From positions 92,390 to 156,389 of the forward strand of contig NZ_LMGY01000019.1 in assembly GCF_001427585.1 (NCBI RefSeq): a DNA stretch of 64,000 nt. Reading direction: 5' to 3'. Both the position numbers and the translations under genes were made by a program. This document shows, piece by piece, positions 16,456 to 25,167 of the stretch. This stretch comes from Pseudoxanthomonas sp. Root630. GTDB taxonomy: Bacteria > Pseudomonadota > Gammaproteobacteria > Xanthomonadales > Xanthomonadaceae. The notes beneath the pieces were generated by a model. The model was not told the origin of the DNA and made no database searches. It was given only the letters and a program-made list of their open reading frames with translations. Position 1 is the stretch's first letter. Every line of letters starts with the position of its first letter.

Positions 16456-17178
16456 ATGAATCGCAAGACCCTGCTTTTCGTGGCCGTCCTGGCCGCCCTC
16501 GGCGCCGGTTCCGCGCTGGCCGCCACCCAGGCGGGCGACGCGCACAAGCCGGCGCGCGCGAACCTGGACAAGAACAACGATGGCGTGATCGACAAGGCCG
16601 AGGCCGCCGCGCATCCGCGCCTGGCGGAACGCTTCGCCGACCTGGACAAGAACGGCGACGGCAAGCTCAGTGCCGACGAACGTCCGCAGCGCAAGGGCAT
16701 GCGTGGCCCCGGCCGTCATGGCGGCGGTGAGCGTGGCGGGATCGCCTTCAAGAAGCTGGATGCCGATGGCGACGGCAAGATCAGCCGGGCCGAAGCCGCG
16801 GCCGATCCGACGTTCGCGCAGCGCTTCGATACATTGGATGCGAACAAGGACGGCGCGATCGATCGCGTCGACCGCGAGTTGCGCGGCAAGCAGCACCGCG
16901 ACGAATGGTTCGCCAAGGCCGATGCCGACAAGGACGGCAAGCTGACCCGCGCCGAGATCGACCAGGCCGACGCCGCGCGTCGCGCCGAGGCGCGGCAGCG
17001 CATGCAGGCCCGCATGGACGAGCGCTTCGCATCCGCAGACACCAACAAGGACGGCCGCCTGTCGCGCGATGAGGTGAAGGACGGTCGCCTGGCTGCGCGC
17101 TTCGACGCGCTCGATACCAACAAGGACGGCTTCCTGTCCAAGGACGAACTGGCCGCGGGCAAGCCCGCCCGTCGCTGA
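16456..17178 (+). CDS. Secreted protein with seven EF-hand loops
   Basis: 240 residues. A signal peptide (about 1-22, ending A-L-A) is followed by seven EF-hand calcium loops: D-K-N-N-D-G-V-I, D-K-N-G-D-G-K-L, D-A-D-G-D-G-K-I, D-A-N-K-D-G-A-I, D-A-D-K-D-G-K-L, D-T-N-K-D-G-R-L and D-T-N-K-D-G-F-L. Nearly all keep the D-x-D/N-x-D-G pattern, though the fourth ends in Asp rather than Glu. The linkers are Arg/Ala-rich. It is likely a periplasmic or exported calcium binder. Two in-frame ATGs (16453, 16456) follow AGGAG at 16445-16449; the second has the better spacing. Confidence 0.93.
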   Translation: MNRKTLLFVAVLAALGAGSALAATQAGDAHKPARANLDKNNDGVIDKAEAAAHPRLAERFADLDKNGDGKLSADERPQRKGMRGPGRHGGGERGGIAFKKLDADGDGKISRAEAAADPTFAQRFDTLDANKDGAIDRVDRELRGKQHRDEWFAKADADKDGKLTRAEIDQADAARRAEARQRMQARMDERFASADTNKDGRLSRDEVKDGRLAARFDALDTNKDGFLSKDELAAGKPARR

Positions 17179-17186
17179 GTGCAACG

Positions 17187-17213
17187 ACGTGCACCCGGTT
17201 CCCGGGTGCACGT
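17187..17213. terminator. Bidirectional terminator-like hairpin
   Basis: A perfect 12-bp stem (17187-17198 with 17202-17213) with loop TTC lies between the convergent EF-hand and sigma-factor genes. The plus-strand tail (GCCCTTCGTTT) is only weakly T-rich, so it may act as a stabilising or bidirectional stop rather than a classic terminator. Confidence 0.55.
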
Positions 17214-17223
17214 GCCCTTCGTT

Positions 17224-18369
17224 TCAGAACGTCAGCCGGCCCGACATCACCAGGCCGGTCAGCAGGCCGGCGGTCGCCAGCGTCACCGCCAGGACGACGC
17301 CCCAGACCCGCCACTTGCGTTGGCGCTGCATCCGGCGGCGCTCGCCTTCGGGGTCGCGCAGCAGGTCGCGCGCCTGCCGACGCTGCAGGATCTGCGGCAA
17401 CCAGCGCCCCGACGTCCAGCAGATGACGGCCATGTAGGCCAGGGTCAGCGCGGTGTGCGGCATCCACCCCGGCACCCGCGCCAGCGCGCTGATGCCGACG
17501 ATGAAGAGCAGGATGGCGAGCGTGTTGACCGCGCCGTAGCGCAGCAGGTCGCGGCGCTCGCGCGCATCCAGCGGATCGCGCAGGTACTTGCGGATGCCGA
17601 ACCAGACCGCGCCGATGCCTACCAGCGTGCCGAAGGCGGTCGCACCCAGCGCGCCGCCCATCAGCTTGAGCAATCCCTTGCCGGCCACCGCGCCGCCAGC
17701 GCCGAGCACCACCGCACCCGCCGATGGCGGCGCCGCGATCGCGAGCATGCCGAGCACGCCACTGGCGAACGCCGCCGACGGGGCTGAGGCGCGGGCGAAT
17801 TCGCCGAAGCGCGCCATCAGCTCCTCGCGCACGTACTGGCGTGCACGCGACAGGCGCTTGCGCACGGCGGCATCGGTGATGCCGAGCAGGGACGCGACCT
17901 GCTGCGTGCGCTGGCCCTCGCGGTAATACAGCAACAGCACTTCGCGACTGTCCTCCGGCAGGGCGGCGATCACCTCGCGCGCCGCGGCTTCCTGTTCGGT
18001 CTGCAGCAGCGTTTCCGCCGGCGTGGGCGCGGTGTCGGCGGCGAGCGTAAGGGCGATCTCGGCGGTTTCGCCCGTCATCGGTCGCCGCCGCTGCGCGCGC
18101 AGGTGGTCGCGGGCCAGGTTGCGGGTGATCTCGCGCAGCCACGGCAGGAAGCTGTCCGGGTTCTTCAGCGTCGCCAGCTGCCGCCAGCCTTTCAGGAAGG
18201 CTTCCTGCGCGATGTCCTCGCTGGCCTGCACGTCGCGGGTGATCGCCAGGGCGATGCCGGTCACGGCGTTCTGGCAGAGCGCCACGACGCGGCCATAAGC
18301 GGCCTGGTCGCCGCGCGCCGCGGCGGGCAGGGCATCCCGCAGGGAAAGTTCGATCGCCAGGGTATCCAT
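17224..18369 (-). CDS. ECF sigma factor with C-terminal membrane domain (copy 2)
   Basis: 381 residues. Sigma-2 (about 15-85) has T-R-D-V-Q-A-S-E-D-I-A-Q-E-A-F-L-K-G-W and S-F-L-P-W-L-R-E-I-T-R-N-L-A. Sigma-4 (about 125-185) has L-P-E-D-S-R-E-V-L-L-L-Y-Y-R-E-G-Q and A-A-V-R-K-R-L-S-R-A-R. After sigma-4 come about 190 residues with an Ala/Gly-rich hydrophobic stretch and four more helices. No separate anti-sigma gene is adjacent, so the tail may itself tether or control the factor (inference). ATG 18369 matches its paralogue upstream. Confidence 0.9.
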   Translation of the reverse strand: MDTLAIELSLRDALPAAARGDQAAYGRVVALCQNAVTGIALAITRDVQASEDIAQEAFLKGWRQLATLKNPDSFLPWLREITRNLARDHLRAQRRRPMTGETAEIALTLAADTAPTPAETLLQTEQEAAAREVIAALPEDSREVLLLYYREGQRTQQVASLLGITDAAVRKRLSRARQYVREELMARFGEFARASAPSAAFASGVLGMLAIAAPPSAGAVVLGAGGAVAGKGLLKLMGGALGATAFGTLVGIGAVWFGIRKYLRDPLDARERRDLLRYGAVNTLAILLFIVGISALARVPGWMPHTALTLAYMAVICWTSGRWLPQILQRRQARDLLRDPEGERRRMQRQRKWRVWGVVLAVTLATAGLLTGLVMSGRLTF

Positions 18370-18459
18370 CCGGTCTCCATGCTCCGCCCGGTGCTTCCGG
18401 GCCATGCAGGCACGACGACCGAGGAACCGAAGTGTGACCCACCCCGGCAGGCAGCGGAA

Positions 18460-19677
18460 CTACAGGGGCAGGCGCCCCGTCCTGACCAGCACGAACAGGA
18501 TGGCGCCGATCGCCAGCGCGCTGCTGAGCATCACGGCCTTGCGGCCGATCACGTAGTCGTAGCCGCGACGGCGTTTCGCGTTCGACGGATGGGCGAGGAT
18601 CGGATCCATGATCCGTGGCAGGGTGACGAGGTACTGGTAGTTGATCGCGCACATGCCGATCACGGTCACCGTCACGATCGCCGCCCAGCCGGGCGCGAGC
18701 ACCGTGGCCAGCATCAGGCCGAACAGCCAGGCCGAGCCGGTGATGGTATTGAGGGCCATGAACCGGCGTACCTGCAGCCGTTCCTGCGCGGTCTGGCAGA
18801 AGCGCGCGAGGTACCACCAGGTGAGGGCGTAACCGATCAGCCCACCAACGACGCCACCCAGCGCGCCGCCCAGGGCGGCCGGATGCTGGGTGATCTGTTC
18901 GAAGATCACGCCCAGCGAGCCGCCCGCCACGCCACCGGTGATGCCGCCGGTGGTCACGCCGCCCGTGCCCAGTTTGCCCAGGCCGATACCGCTCCCCAGC
19001 ACGCCGGTGCCGATCACCGTCGCCGCGCTCGCCGCCGGCATTGCGCCGACCAGGCCGCCCAGCACGATCATCGTGAAGGCCGCGCCCGGTGCGGTGGAGC
19101 GGGCGAACTCGCTGAAGCGCTGCATCAGTTCGTCGCGGACCATGCTGCGCGCGCGCGACAGGCGCTTGCGCACGGCGGCGTCGCTCAGGCCGAGCAGGTC
19201 GGCGACCTGCTGCGAGCTCTGGCCTTCGCGGTAGTACAGCAGCAGGGCTTCGCGGCTGTCCTCGGGCAGGGCCGAGATGATCTCGGTGGCGACGATTTCC
19301 TCCTCCGTCTGCAGCAGGTGTTCCGACGGCGTCGGGCCGGGATCGGCGGCCATGCCGATCGCGATCTCCGCGGCCTCGCCGGACATCGGCCGGCCATGCT
19401 GCGCCCGCAGCCAGTCGCGGGCGAGGTTGCGGGTGATCTGGCGCAGCCAGGGCAGGAAGCTGGCGCTGTTCTTCAGCCGGTCGAGCTGCTGCCAGGCTTT
19501 GAGGAAGGCTTCCTGCGCGATGTCTTCGCTGGCCTGCACGTCGCGCGTGATCGCCAGCGCGATGGCGGTGACGGTGTTCTGGCAGGCGTGGACGATGCGG
19601 CCGTAGGCCTCCTGGCTGCCGCGCGTGGCGGCGGGCAGTTCGGCCTGCAGCATCAGGTCCAGGGCGAGGGTATTCAT
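18460..19677 (-). CDS. ECF sigma factor with C-terminal membrane domain (copy 1)
   Basis: 405 residues and a close paralogue of the gene at 17224-18369, 90 bp away in the same direction. The sigma-2 and sigma-4 motifs are nearly identical (T-R-D-V-Q-A-S-E-D-I-A-Q-E-A-F-L-K-A-W; L-P-E-D-S-R-E-A-L-L-L-Y-Y-R-E-G-Q). The tails diverge: this copy has a long Gly-rich hydrophobic stretch (about 195-270) before three or four further helices. This suggests tandem duplication with specialised membrane parts. Targets and signal are unknown. Confidence 0.9.
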   Translation of the reverse strand: MNTLALDLMLQAELPAATRGSQEAYGRIVHACQNTVTAIALAITRDVQASEDIAQEAFLKAWQQLDRLKNSASFLPWLRQITRNLARDWLRAQHGRPMSGEAAEIAIGMAADPGPTPSEHLLQTEEEIVATEIISALPEDSREALLLYYREGQSSQQVADLLGLSDAAVRKRLSRARSMVRDELMQRFSEFARSTAPGAAFTMIVLGGLVGAMPAASAATVIGTGVLGSGIGLGKLGTGGVTTGGITGGVAGGSLGVIFEQITQHPAALGGALGGVVGGLIGYALTWWYLARFCQTAQERLQVRRFMALNTITGSAWLFGLMLATVLAPGWAAIVTVTVIGMCAINYQYLVTLPRIMDPILAHPSNAKRRRGYDYVIGRKAVMLSSALAIGAILFVLVRTGRLPL

Positions 19678-19756
19678 GGCGTCAGGATCATCGGGTGGGC
19701 TGATGACCCTGACGGGCCGGGAGGACGGATGTGACCGCTGGCCTGCGCCCGCGCAG

Positions 19757-20260
19757 TCAGCCGCCCGTGGCGGGCTGGATGCGGATGCGCTCTTCCTCGG
19801 GCGCCTCGACCGCGGGGGCGGGCGGGGCGGGTTGTTCCTGCGGCACCGGGACCGGCGCGGCAGGCGGCGGTACCGGGCGCCGCATCCACATGATGACGGC
19901 GGCCAGGGCGATCAACGCCAGCAGGATCAGGCGGATGCGCCAGGCCCAGGAACGCTGCGGCGTGGCCGCGGGGTCCTGGTCGCTGCGGAACGTCAGCGTC
20001 GGGCCGTAGCCCGGGCGCGTGGTTTCCATCAGGCCGGCCTCGCGCAACAGTTCGCGCGCGCGCGGCTGGTCCTCGGCATGGCGTACCCACACGGCGGGCT
20101 GGAGCTGCGCCTTGACCGGTTCGGTATAGCTGAACTGTCCGCCCCGCTTGCTGTGGTAGGAGCGGCCGTTGCTGATCAGGACAGGAATTCCCGCCTCGGT
20201 CAGCAGCTTGGCGACGCCCTCGACGGTCTCGATGCGCTGGCTGGAGAAGACTTGCCGCAT
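19757..20260 (-). CDS. DUF2007-like membrane protein
   Basis: 167 residues. The N-terminal ferredoxin-like domain (about 1-85: V-E-G-V-A-K-L-L-T-E-A-G-I-P-V; Q-P-R-A-R-E-L-L-R-E-A-G-L) resembles DUF2007 putative signal-transducing proteins. One transmembrane helix follows (about 110-128: I-R-L-I-L-L-A-L-I-A-L-A-A-V-I-M-W), then a Pro/Glu-rich tail. Similar xanthomonad proteins are loosely labelled pathogenicity-like, but nothing here proves a virulence role. It starts 10 bp after tesB and is probably co-transcribed with it. Confidence 0.75.
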   Translation of the reverse strand: MRQVFSSQRIETVEGVAKLLTEAGIPVLISNGRSYHSKRGGQFSYTEPVKAQLQPAVWVRHAEDQPRARELLREAGLMETTRPGYGPTLTFRSDQDPAATPQRSWAWRIRLILLALIALAAVIMWMRRPVPPPAAPVPVPQEQPAPPAPAVEAPEEERIRIQPATGG

Positions 20261-20270
20261 GCGTGAGCCC

Positions 20271-21185
20271 TCAGTCCTTCGCCGGCACGGCCGAGGCCGC
20301 TTCGGCGTCCGGCACCACGCGGATCAGGCCTTCCTGCGCGGTGCTGGCGACCAGCCGGCCCTGGCGGTCGAAGATCTGCCCGCGCGCCAGTCCGCGCGAA
20401 CTGCTCGCGCTCGGGCTGTCGATCGAATACAGCAGCCAGTCGTCCGCGCGGAACGGCCGGTGGAACCACAGCGCATGGTCCAGCGAGGCCATCTGCACGT
20501 TCGGCTGGTAGTAGCTGATGCCGTGCGGATAGGTGGCCGTGCCGAGCAACTGGAAATCGGACGCGTAGGCGAGCAGGGCGCGGTGCAGTTCGGGCGAATC
20601 GCCGACCGGCTCGCTCAAGCGGAACCAGACCTGCTGGAACGGCGGGCGCTTGGGCGGATTCAACTCGTCGCGAGGGTAGACGTGGCGGAACTCGAACGGG
20701 CCGCGTCGCGACAGCCAGCGCTGCACTTTCGGCGGCAGCGTGGCCATGACCTCCGCAGGCACCGGCGGTGCGGGCGGGATGTCTTCCGGTTGCGGCACTT
20801 CCGGCATCGACAGCTGGTGCTCGGCGCCTTCCTCTTCGGCCTGGAAGGAGGCCGCGCAGAAGAAGATCACGCGGCCGTGCTGGATCGCCGTGACCCGGCG
20901 CACCGAGAAGCTGCCGCCGTCGCGCGTGCGGTCCACTTCGTAGACGATCGGTGCTTCGATGTTGCCGGCGCGGAGGAAGTAGGCGTGCAGCGAATGCGCG
21001 CGGCGTTCGTCGGCATCGCCCCCCACCGTGGCCTGCGCGGCCGACAGCGCCTGGCCCAGCACCTGGCCGCCGAACACGTACTTGGTGCCGATGTCGCGGC
21101 TCTGGCCGCGGAACAGGTTGTCTTCCAGCCGCTCCAGCGACAGCAGTTCGATCAGCTCGGAGACGACGGGTTCGGGTGCGGGCAC
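20271..21185 (-). CDS. tesB: Acyl-CoA thioesterase II
   Basis: Hydrolyses medium- and long-chain acyl-CoA. 304 residues, slightly longer than E. coli TesB (286). It has a double hot-dog fold with the N-terminal signature N-L-F-R-G-Q-S-R-D-I-G and F-G-G-Q-V-L-G-Q-A-L. The catalytic-type Asp is in M-A-S-L-D-H-A-L-W-F-H, with S-S-R-G-L-A-R-G-Q-I-F-D near the C-terminus. The start is GTG 21185, giving a normal N-terminus (M-P-A-P-E-P-V-V-S-E-L). Upstream is the amidase gene with a 57-bp gap. Confidence 0.95.
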   Translation of the reverse strand: MPAPEPVVSELIELLSLERLEDNLFRGQSRDIGTKYVFGGQVLGQALSAAQATVGGDADERRAHSLHAYFLRAGNIEAPIVYEVDRTRDGGSFSVRRVTAIQHGRVIFFCAASFQAEEEGAEHQLSMPEVPQPEDIPPAPPVPAEVMATLPPKVQRWLSRRGPFEFRHVYPRDELNPPKRPPFQQVWFRLSEPVGDSPELHRALLAYASDFQLLGTATYPHGISYYQPNVQMASLDHALWFHRPFRADDWLLYSIDSPSASSSRGLARGQIFDRQGRLVASTAQEGLIRVVPDAEAASAVPAKD

Positions 21186-21242
21186 GGCAGGGCCTGGAGT
21201 CTTGGCGAGCGGCGATTATACCGGCCGCCCGTGCGCGGCCCG

Positions 21243-21812
21243 TCAGGGCACCAGCCGCTCCAGCGGGGTCGTGCGCAGCACCGCGTCCCACGGGAACAGC
21301 GGGCCCGGGTCCATCTTGCGCGGCACCAGGACGCTCGGATCGTCGCTGGCGGGCTCGCGCGTGGTGTCGAGGTCCTCGTGGCCGGCGATGTAGCGCAGCG
21401 CCGGCAGTTCGTGCCGCAGGTGCGCGAGCAGCGCCGACAGTGCCTCGATCTGCGCATCGGTGTAAGGCTCGTCCATCGACTGGCTGCCGACGGCGAGCCA
21501 GTCGGGATAGCGACCGGTGTTCACCAGCTCGATCCCCACCGAGCGTGGGTTGTAGCCACGCACGTGGTGGGCGACGCGTGGCGGGCGCACGTAGAGGTAC
21601 ACGGTGCCGTCGCGATCGATGTAGTAGTGGCCGCTGTTGCCGGTGCCGGAGGCATGCAGGATGCGCTCGCCGTACTCGCGCGCCAGCGCCATGTCCGGCA
21701 GCTCGGTGCAGTGGATGACGACCAGGTCGATCTGCTCCAGCGGCCGGGCTTCCAGCTTGGCCTCGTAGGGCAGCAGGTCGATGACGGGGGTGAAGGGCAG
21801 GTCAGTGCGCAT
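21243..21812 (-). CDS. N-acetylmuramoyl-L-alanine amidase (Amidase_2, AmpD-like)
   Basis: 189 residues. The zinc amidase fold has V-V-I-H-C-T-E (first His ligand), G-H-Y-Y-I-D-R-D-G-T-V-Y, V-G-I-E-L-V-N-T-G and I-A-G-H-E-D-L (second ligand) with a late K-x-D-P-G-P-L-F-P-W segment (third, Asp, ligand). It cleaves the muramic acid-peptide bond. No signal peptide is seen, which favours a cytosolic AmpD-like recycling role over a secreted lysin. ATG 21812. Divergent from the MOSC gene, with 88 bp between them. Confidence 0.92.
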   Translation of the reverse strand: MRTDLPFTPVIDLLPYEAKLEARPLEQIDLVVIHCTELPDMALAREYGERILHASGTGNSGHYYIDRDGTVYLYVRPPRVAHHVRGYNPRSVGIELVNTGRYPDWLAVGSQSMDEPYTDAQIEALSALLAHLRHELPALRYIAGHEDLDTTREPASDDPSVLVPRKMDPGPLFPWDAVLRTTPLERLVP

Positions 21813-21900
21813 GCTTCGATGCTAGCAGGCGGGGCGGGGAACGGGCTGGACACGGGCCGCTCCGGTAAACTGGCGGTCTTTCCCGTCGCGCGGGTTTCCC

Positions 21901-22392
21901 ATGCCGCTCAATCCCGAATCCCCGCTGGCCAAGCTCATGGCCACCCTGCCGCGTGCCGGCAAGGTGGAATGGATCGGCCTGCGGCCGGCCCGCGATGAGG
22001 TCATGGTGTCTACCGGCGCCGTCGAGGCCGTCACCGGCGGCGGTCTGGTCGGTGACCGCTACAAGGGCGGCAGCGGCAAGCGCGGCATCACCCTGATCCA
22101 GGCCGAGCACCTGCCGGCCATCGCCGCGCTCGCGCAGCACCCCGACCTGGCGCCTTCGCTGTTGCGCCGTAACGTGGTCGTGTCCGGCATTCCGCTGATC
22201 GCGCTGAAGGAGCGCCGCTTCCGCATCGGCAGTGCGGTGTTCGAGGGTACGGAAGAGTGCGACCCGTGCTCGCGGATGGAAGATGCGCTCGGCCCCGGCG
22301 GCTACAACGCGATGCGCGGCCATGGCGGTCTATGCGCGCGGATCGTCGAAGGTGGCACGTTCCGCATCGGCGATCCGGTGGAGGCGCTGTGA
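21901..22392 (+). CDS. MOSC domain protein
   Basis: 163 residues consisting of a single MOSC domain. Features include G-G-G-L-V-G-D-R-Y, R-G-I-T-L-I-Q-A-E-H, L-R-R-N-V-V-V-S-G-I, the conserved cysteine region E-E-C-D-P-C-S-R-M-E and G-H-G-G-L-C-A-R-I. MOSC domains bind molybdenum cofactor or sulfur. The C-P-C arrangement resembles standalone MOSC proteins that handle N-hydroxylated or sulfurated substrates; the exact role is unknown. It overlaps the next gene (TGATG at 22390-22394). Confidence 0.9.
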   Translation: MPLNPESPLAKLMATLPRAGKVEWIGLRPARDEVMVSTGAVEAVTGGGLVGDRYKGGSGKRGITLIQAEHLPAIAALAQHPDLAPSLLRRNVVVSGIPLIALKERRFRIGSAVFEGTEECDPCSRMEDALGPGGYNAMRGHGGLCARIVEGGTFRIGDPVEAL

Positions 22393-22916
22393 TGCGCGGC
22401 CACTGCATCCTGTCGCACGGGTTCGAAAGCGGCCCGGACGCCACCAAGGTCACCGCGCTCGCCGACGTGGCCGAGCGCCTGGGCTGGACCCACGAACGCC
22501 CCGACTACACCGATCTCGACGCTCGGCGCGACGTCAGTTCGCTGGGCGATGTGGTCGCGCGGCTGGACCGCTTGCGTACGCTGGCGCAGGCCGCCGCAGC
22601 GCGCGGCCCGGTCGTACTGGCCGGTTCCAGCCTGGGCGCCTATATCGCAGGCCGCATCTCGCTGGAGGTGCCGGTGCGCGGCCTGTTCCTGATGGCACCG
22701 CCGATCACCATGGGTCCGCTGCCGCTGCTGGATGCCGCGCCGGTACCTGTTTCGGTCATTCATGGCTGGGACGACGAACTGATTCCCGCGCAGGCCGTGA
22801 CCGACTGGGTGCATGCGCGTCGCGCGCGCCTGCTGCTGGTCAACGATGGGCATCGCTTGTCCGACCATGTCGTCGCTTCGGCGGAGGCATTCGGGCAGTT
22901 GCTCGCGGATCTTTGA
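22392..22916 (+). CDS. Small alpha/beta hydrolase (YqiA-like)
   Basis: 174 residues. A minimal alpha/beta hydrolase with nucleophile Ser80 in A-G-S-S-L-G, acid in G-W-D-D-E-L-I-P (D127/D128) and a C-terminal His in N-D-G-H-R-L-S-D-H. The N-terminal [10 protein letters not shown] provides the oxyanion hole. The substrate is unknown. ATG 22392 shares a base with the MOSC stop, so the two are coupled. It is followed by an 83-bp repeat and then rlmL. Confidence 0.88.
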   Translation: MRGHCILSHGFESGPDATKVTALADVAERLGWTHERPDYTDLDARRDVSSLGDVVARLDRLRTLAQAAAARGPVVLAGSSLGAYIAGRISLEVPVRGLFLMAPPITMGPLPLLDAAPVPVSVIHGWDDELIPAQAVTDWVHARRARLLLVNDGHRLSDHVVASAEAFGQLLADL

Positions 22917-22919
22917 CGT

Positions 22920-23002
22920 CGTCATCCCGGCGCAGGCCGGGACCCAGCGTCGTCGATCGCTCCGGCCAAAGTCACTGGGCCCCGGCCTGCGCCGGGGTGA
23001 CG
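22920..23002. repeat. Dispersed inverted repeat of the GTCATCCCGG family
   Basis: Two 28-bp imperfect inverted arms (22920-22947 and 22975-23002) surround a 27-bp core. It is the same family as the element at 39412-39496. It sits between the hydrolase stop and the rlmL start; the transcript would fold into a large hairpin ending 20 nt before the rlmL TTG. Confidence 0.85.
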
Positions 23003-23022
23003 TCCACTACCGAGATTGCACT

Positions 23023-25158
23023 TTGAAATTCTTCGTCTCCTGCGCCAAGGGCCTGGAATACCTGCTTGCCGACGAGCTGCTCGCGCTCGGCGTGCCCAAG
23101 GCCACCGCCACCATCGCCGGCGTGAATGCCGACGGGGAGCCGGTGGACGCGCAGCGCGCCGTGCTGTGGTCGCGCCTCGCCAGCCGCGTGCTGTGGCCGA
23201 TCGATGAATTCGAGTGCCTGAACGAGCAGGCGCTGTACGACGGCGTGATGGCGATCGCGTGGGAAACGCACACGCGGTCGGAACTCACCCTGGCGGTGGA
23301 TGCACACGTGTCCGGCGAGGCGATCACCCATGCACGCTATGCCGCGCAGCGCGTGAAGGATGCCGTGGTCGACCGCCTGCGCCAGCAGGGCCTGGAGCGG
23401 CCGTCGGTGGACGTCGAACAGCCGGACCTGCGCATCAACCTGTCGCTGCGCAGGAACCGCGCGACGATATCGATCGACCTGGGCGGCGGCCCGATGCACC
23501 GCCGCGGCTGGCGCCAGGCGCAGAACGAGGCGCCGTTGAAGGAGAACCTGGCGGCCGCCGTGCTGATGCGTGGCGGCTGGCCGGCGCTGTACCACGAAGG
23601 TGGCGCGTTGCTCGACCCGATGTGCGGCAGCGGCACGCTGCTGATCGAAGGCGCGCTGATGGCGGCCGACGTTGCGCCTGGCATGCAGCGGCACGGTCCG
23701 GCGCTGCCCACGCGCTGGCTTGGCTTCGATGTCGATGCATGGCGCACGCTGTTCGCCGACGCCGTGCAGCGCGAAACGGAAGGCCGCAAGGCGCTGAAGC
23801 CGGTGTTCTTCGGCAGCGACGTCGACCTGGGTGCGATCCGCGCCGCCCGCGACAACGCGGTGCTCGCCGGCCTCGCGGGCCAGTTGCAGTTCGAGACGCA
23901 CGATGTGGCGCAGTTGCCCACGCGTGAGGAACCGCGCGGACTGGTGGTCTGCAATCCGCCCTACGATGAACGCCTCGCCGCCGATGCCGATCTGTACCGC
24001 GCGCTGGGCGATGCGCTGCAGCGCGCCGTGCCGCAATGGCGCGCCAGCCTGCTGTGCGGCAATGCCGAGCTCGGCTACGCCACCGGCTTGCGTGCCGCCA
24101 AGAAGTACCAGCTGTTCAACGGCGCCATCGAGTGCGCGTTGATCGTCTGCGATCCGGTCGCCGCGCCCGCCCGCGAACCGCGCGAGGCCAAGCCGCTGTC
24201 GGACGGTGCGCAGATGGTGGCCAACCGCCTGCGCAAGAACCTCAAGAAGTTCAAGGGCTGGCGCACGCGCGAGGGCATCACCTGCTATCGCGCCTACGAC
24301 GCCGACCTGCCCGAATACGCGGCGGCTATCGACGTCTACGTGGAAGAGGGCGGACAGGCCCGCACCTTCCTGCACGTGCAGGAATACGCCGCGCCGGCCG
24401 CCATTCCCGAGCACGACGTGCGTCGCCGTTTCAGCGAACTGCTGGCGGCCACCCGCGAGGTCTTCGGCGTGCCGCAGGAGCAGATCGCGGTGAAGGCGCG
24501 CGAGCGTGGCAAGGGCGGGTCCAAGTACGGACGCATGCAGCAGCGCGATGAATTCATCGTCGTGCGCGAGTCGGGCGCGTTGCTGCGGGCCAACCTGTTC
24601 GACTATCTCGACACCGGCCTGTTCCTCGATCATCGGCCGCTGCGTCGCCGGATGGCGCAGGAAGCGCGCGGAAAGCGCTTCCTCAATCTGTTCTGCTACA
24701 CCGGCGTGGCCAGCGTGCAGGCCGCAGTGGCGGGTGCGGCGAGTACGACCAGCGTGGACCTGTCGGCGACCTACCTGCAGTGGTGCGCGGATAATCTTGC
24801 CGAAAACGGGCTGGGCGGCGCGAAGCATCGCCTCGTGCAGGCCGACGCCTTGCGCTGGCTCGAGGCCGAGCAGGCCGAGTACGACCTGGTCTTCTGCGAT
24901 CCGCCGACGTTCTCCAACTCCGCGCGCGCCGACGACTTCGACGTGCAGAAGGAGCATGTGCGACTGTTGCGCGCCGCCGTCGCGCGGCTGGCGCCGGGCG
25001 GGGTGCTGTACTTCAGCAACAACTTCCGCCGGTTCAAGCTGGACGAGAACGCGGTGGCGGAATTCGCGCGCTGCGAGGACATCAGCGCCGGCACGATTCC
25101 GCCGGACTTCGAACGCAACGCCCGCATCCACCGCGCGTGGCGGCTGATGCGGGCGTAG
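23023..25158 (+). CDS. rlmL: Bifunctional 23S rRNA methyltransferase RlmKL (TTG start)
   Basis: Methylates G2445 (m2G, RlmL part) and G2069 (m7G, RlmK part) of 23S rRNA. 711 residues, full length for the fused enzyme. Order: THUMP domain (about 45-155), RlmL methyltransferase (about 160-390) with [10 protein letters not shown] and [10 protein letters not shown], then RlmK (about 450-711) with [10 protein letters not shown] and [10 protein letters not shown]. Upstream codons come from the repeat, so TTG 23023 is chosen; it gives [12 protein letters not shown]. Confidence 0.96.
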   Translation: MKFFVSCAKGLEYLLADELLALGVPKATATIAGVNADGEPVDAQRAVLWSRLASRVLWPIDEFECLNEQALYDGVMAIAWETHTRSELTLAVDAHVSGEAITHARYAAQRVKDAVVDRLRQQGLERPSVDVEQPDLRINLSLRRNRATISIDLGGGPMHRRGWRQAQNEAPLKENLAAAVLMRGGWPALYHEGGALLDPMCGSGTLLIEGALMAADVAPGMQRHGPALPTRWLGFDVDAWRTLFADAVQRETEGRKALKPVFFGSDVDLGAIRAARDNAVLAGLAGQLQFETHDVAQLPTREEPRGLVVCNPPYDERLAADADLYRALGDALQRAVPQWRASLLCGNAELGYATGLRAAKKYQLFNGAIECALIVCDPVAAPAREPREAKPLSDGAQMVANRLRKNLKKFKGWRTREGITCYRAYDADLPEYAAAIDVYVEEGGQARTFLHVQEYAAPAAIPEHDVRRRFSELLAATREVFGVPQEQIAVKARERGKGGSKYGRMQQRDEFIVVRESGALLRANLFDYLDTGLFLDHRPLRRRMAQEARGKRFLNLFCYTGVASVQAAVAGAASTTSVDLSATYLQWCADNLAENGLGGAKHRLVQADALRWLEAEQAEYDLVFCDPPTFSNSARADDFDVQKEHVRLLRAAVARLAPGGVLYFSNNFRRFKLDENAVAEFARCEDISAGTIPPDFERNARIHRAWRLMRA

Positions 25159-25167
25159 CGCAGGGCG

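Noticed and set aside
22972-25131. A 719-codon open frame antisense to rlmKL, and similar long frames at 20169-21998 and 18103-19734
   Set aside because: High-GC codon bias leaves opposite frames open. Their translations are Arg/His/Gln-rich with no domains, while the sense frames carry clear conserved motifs.
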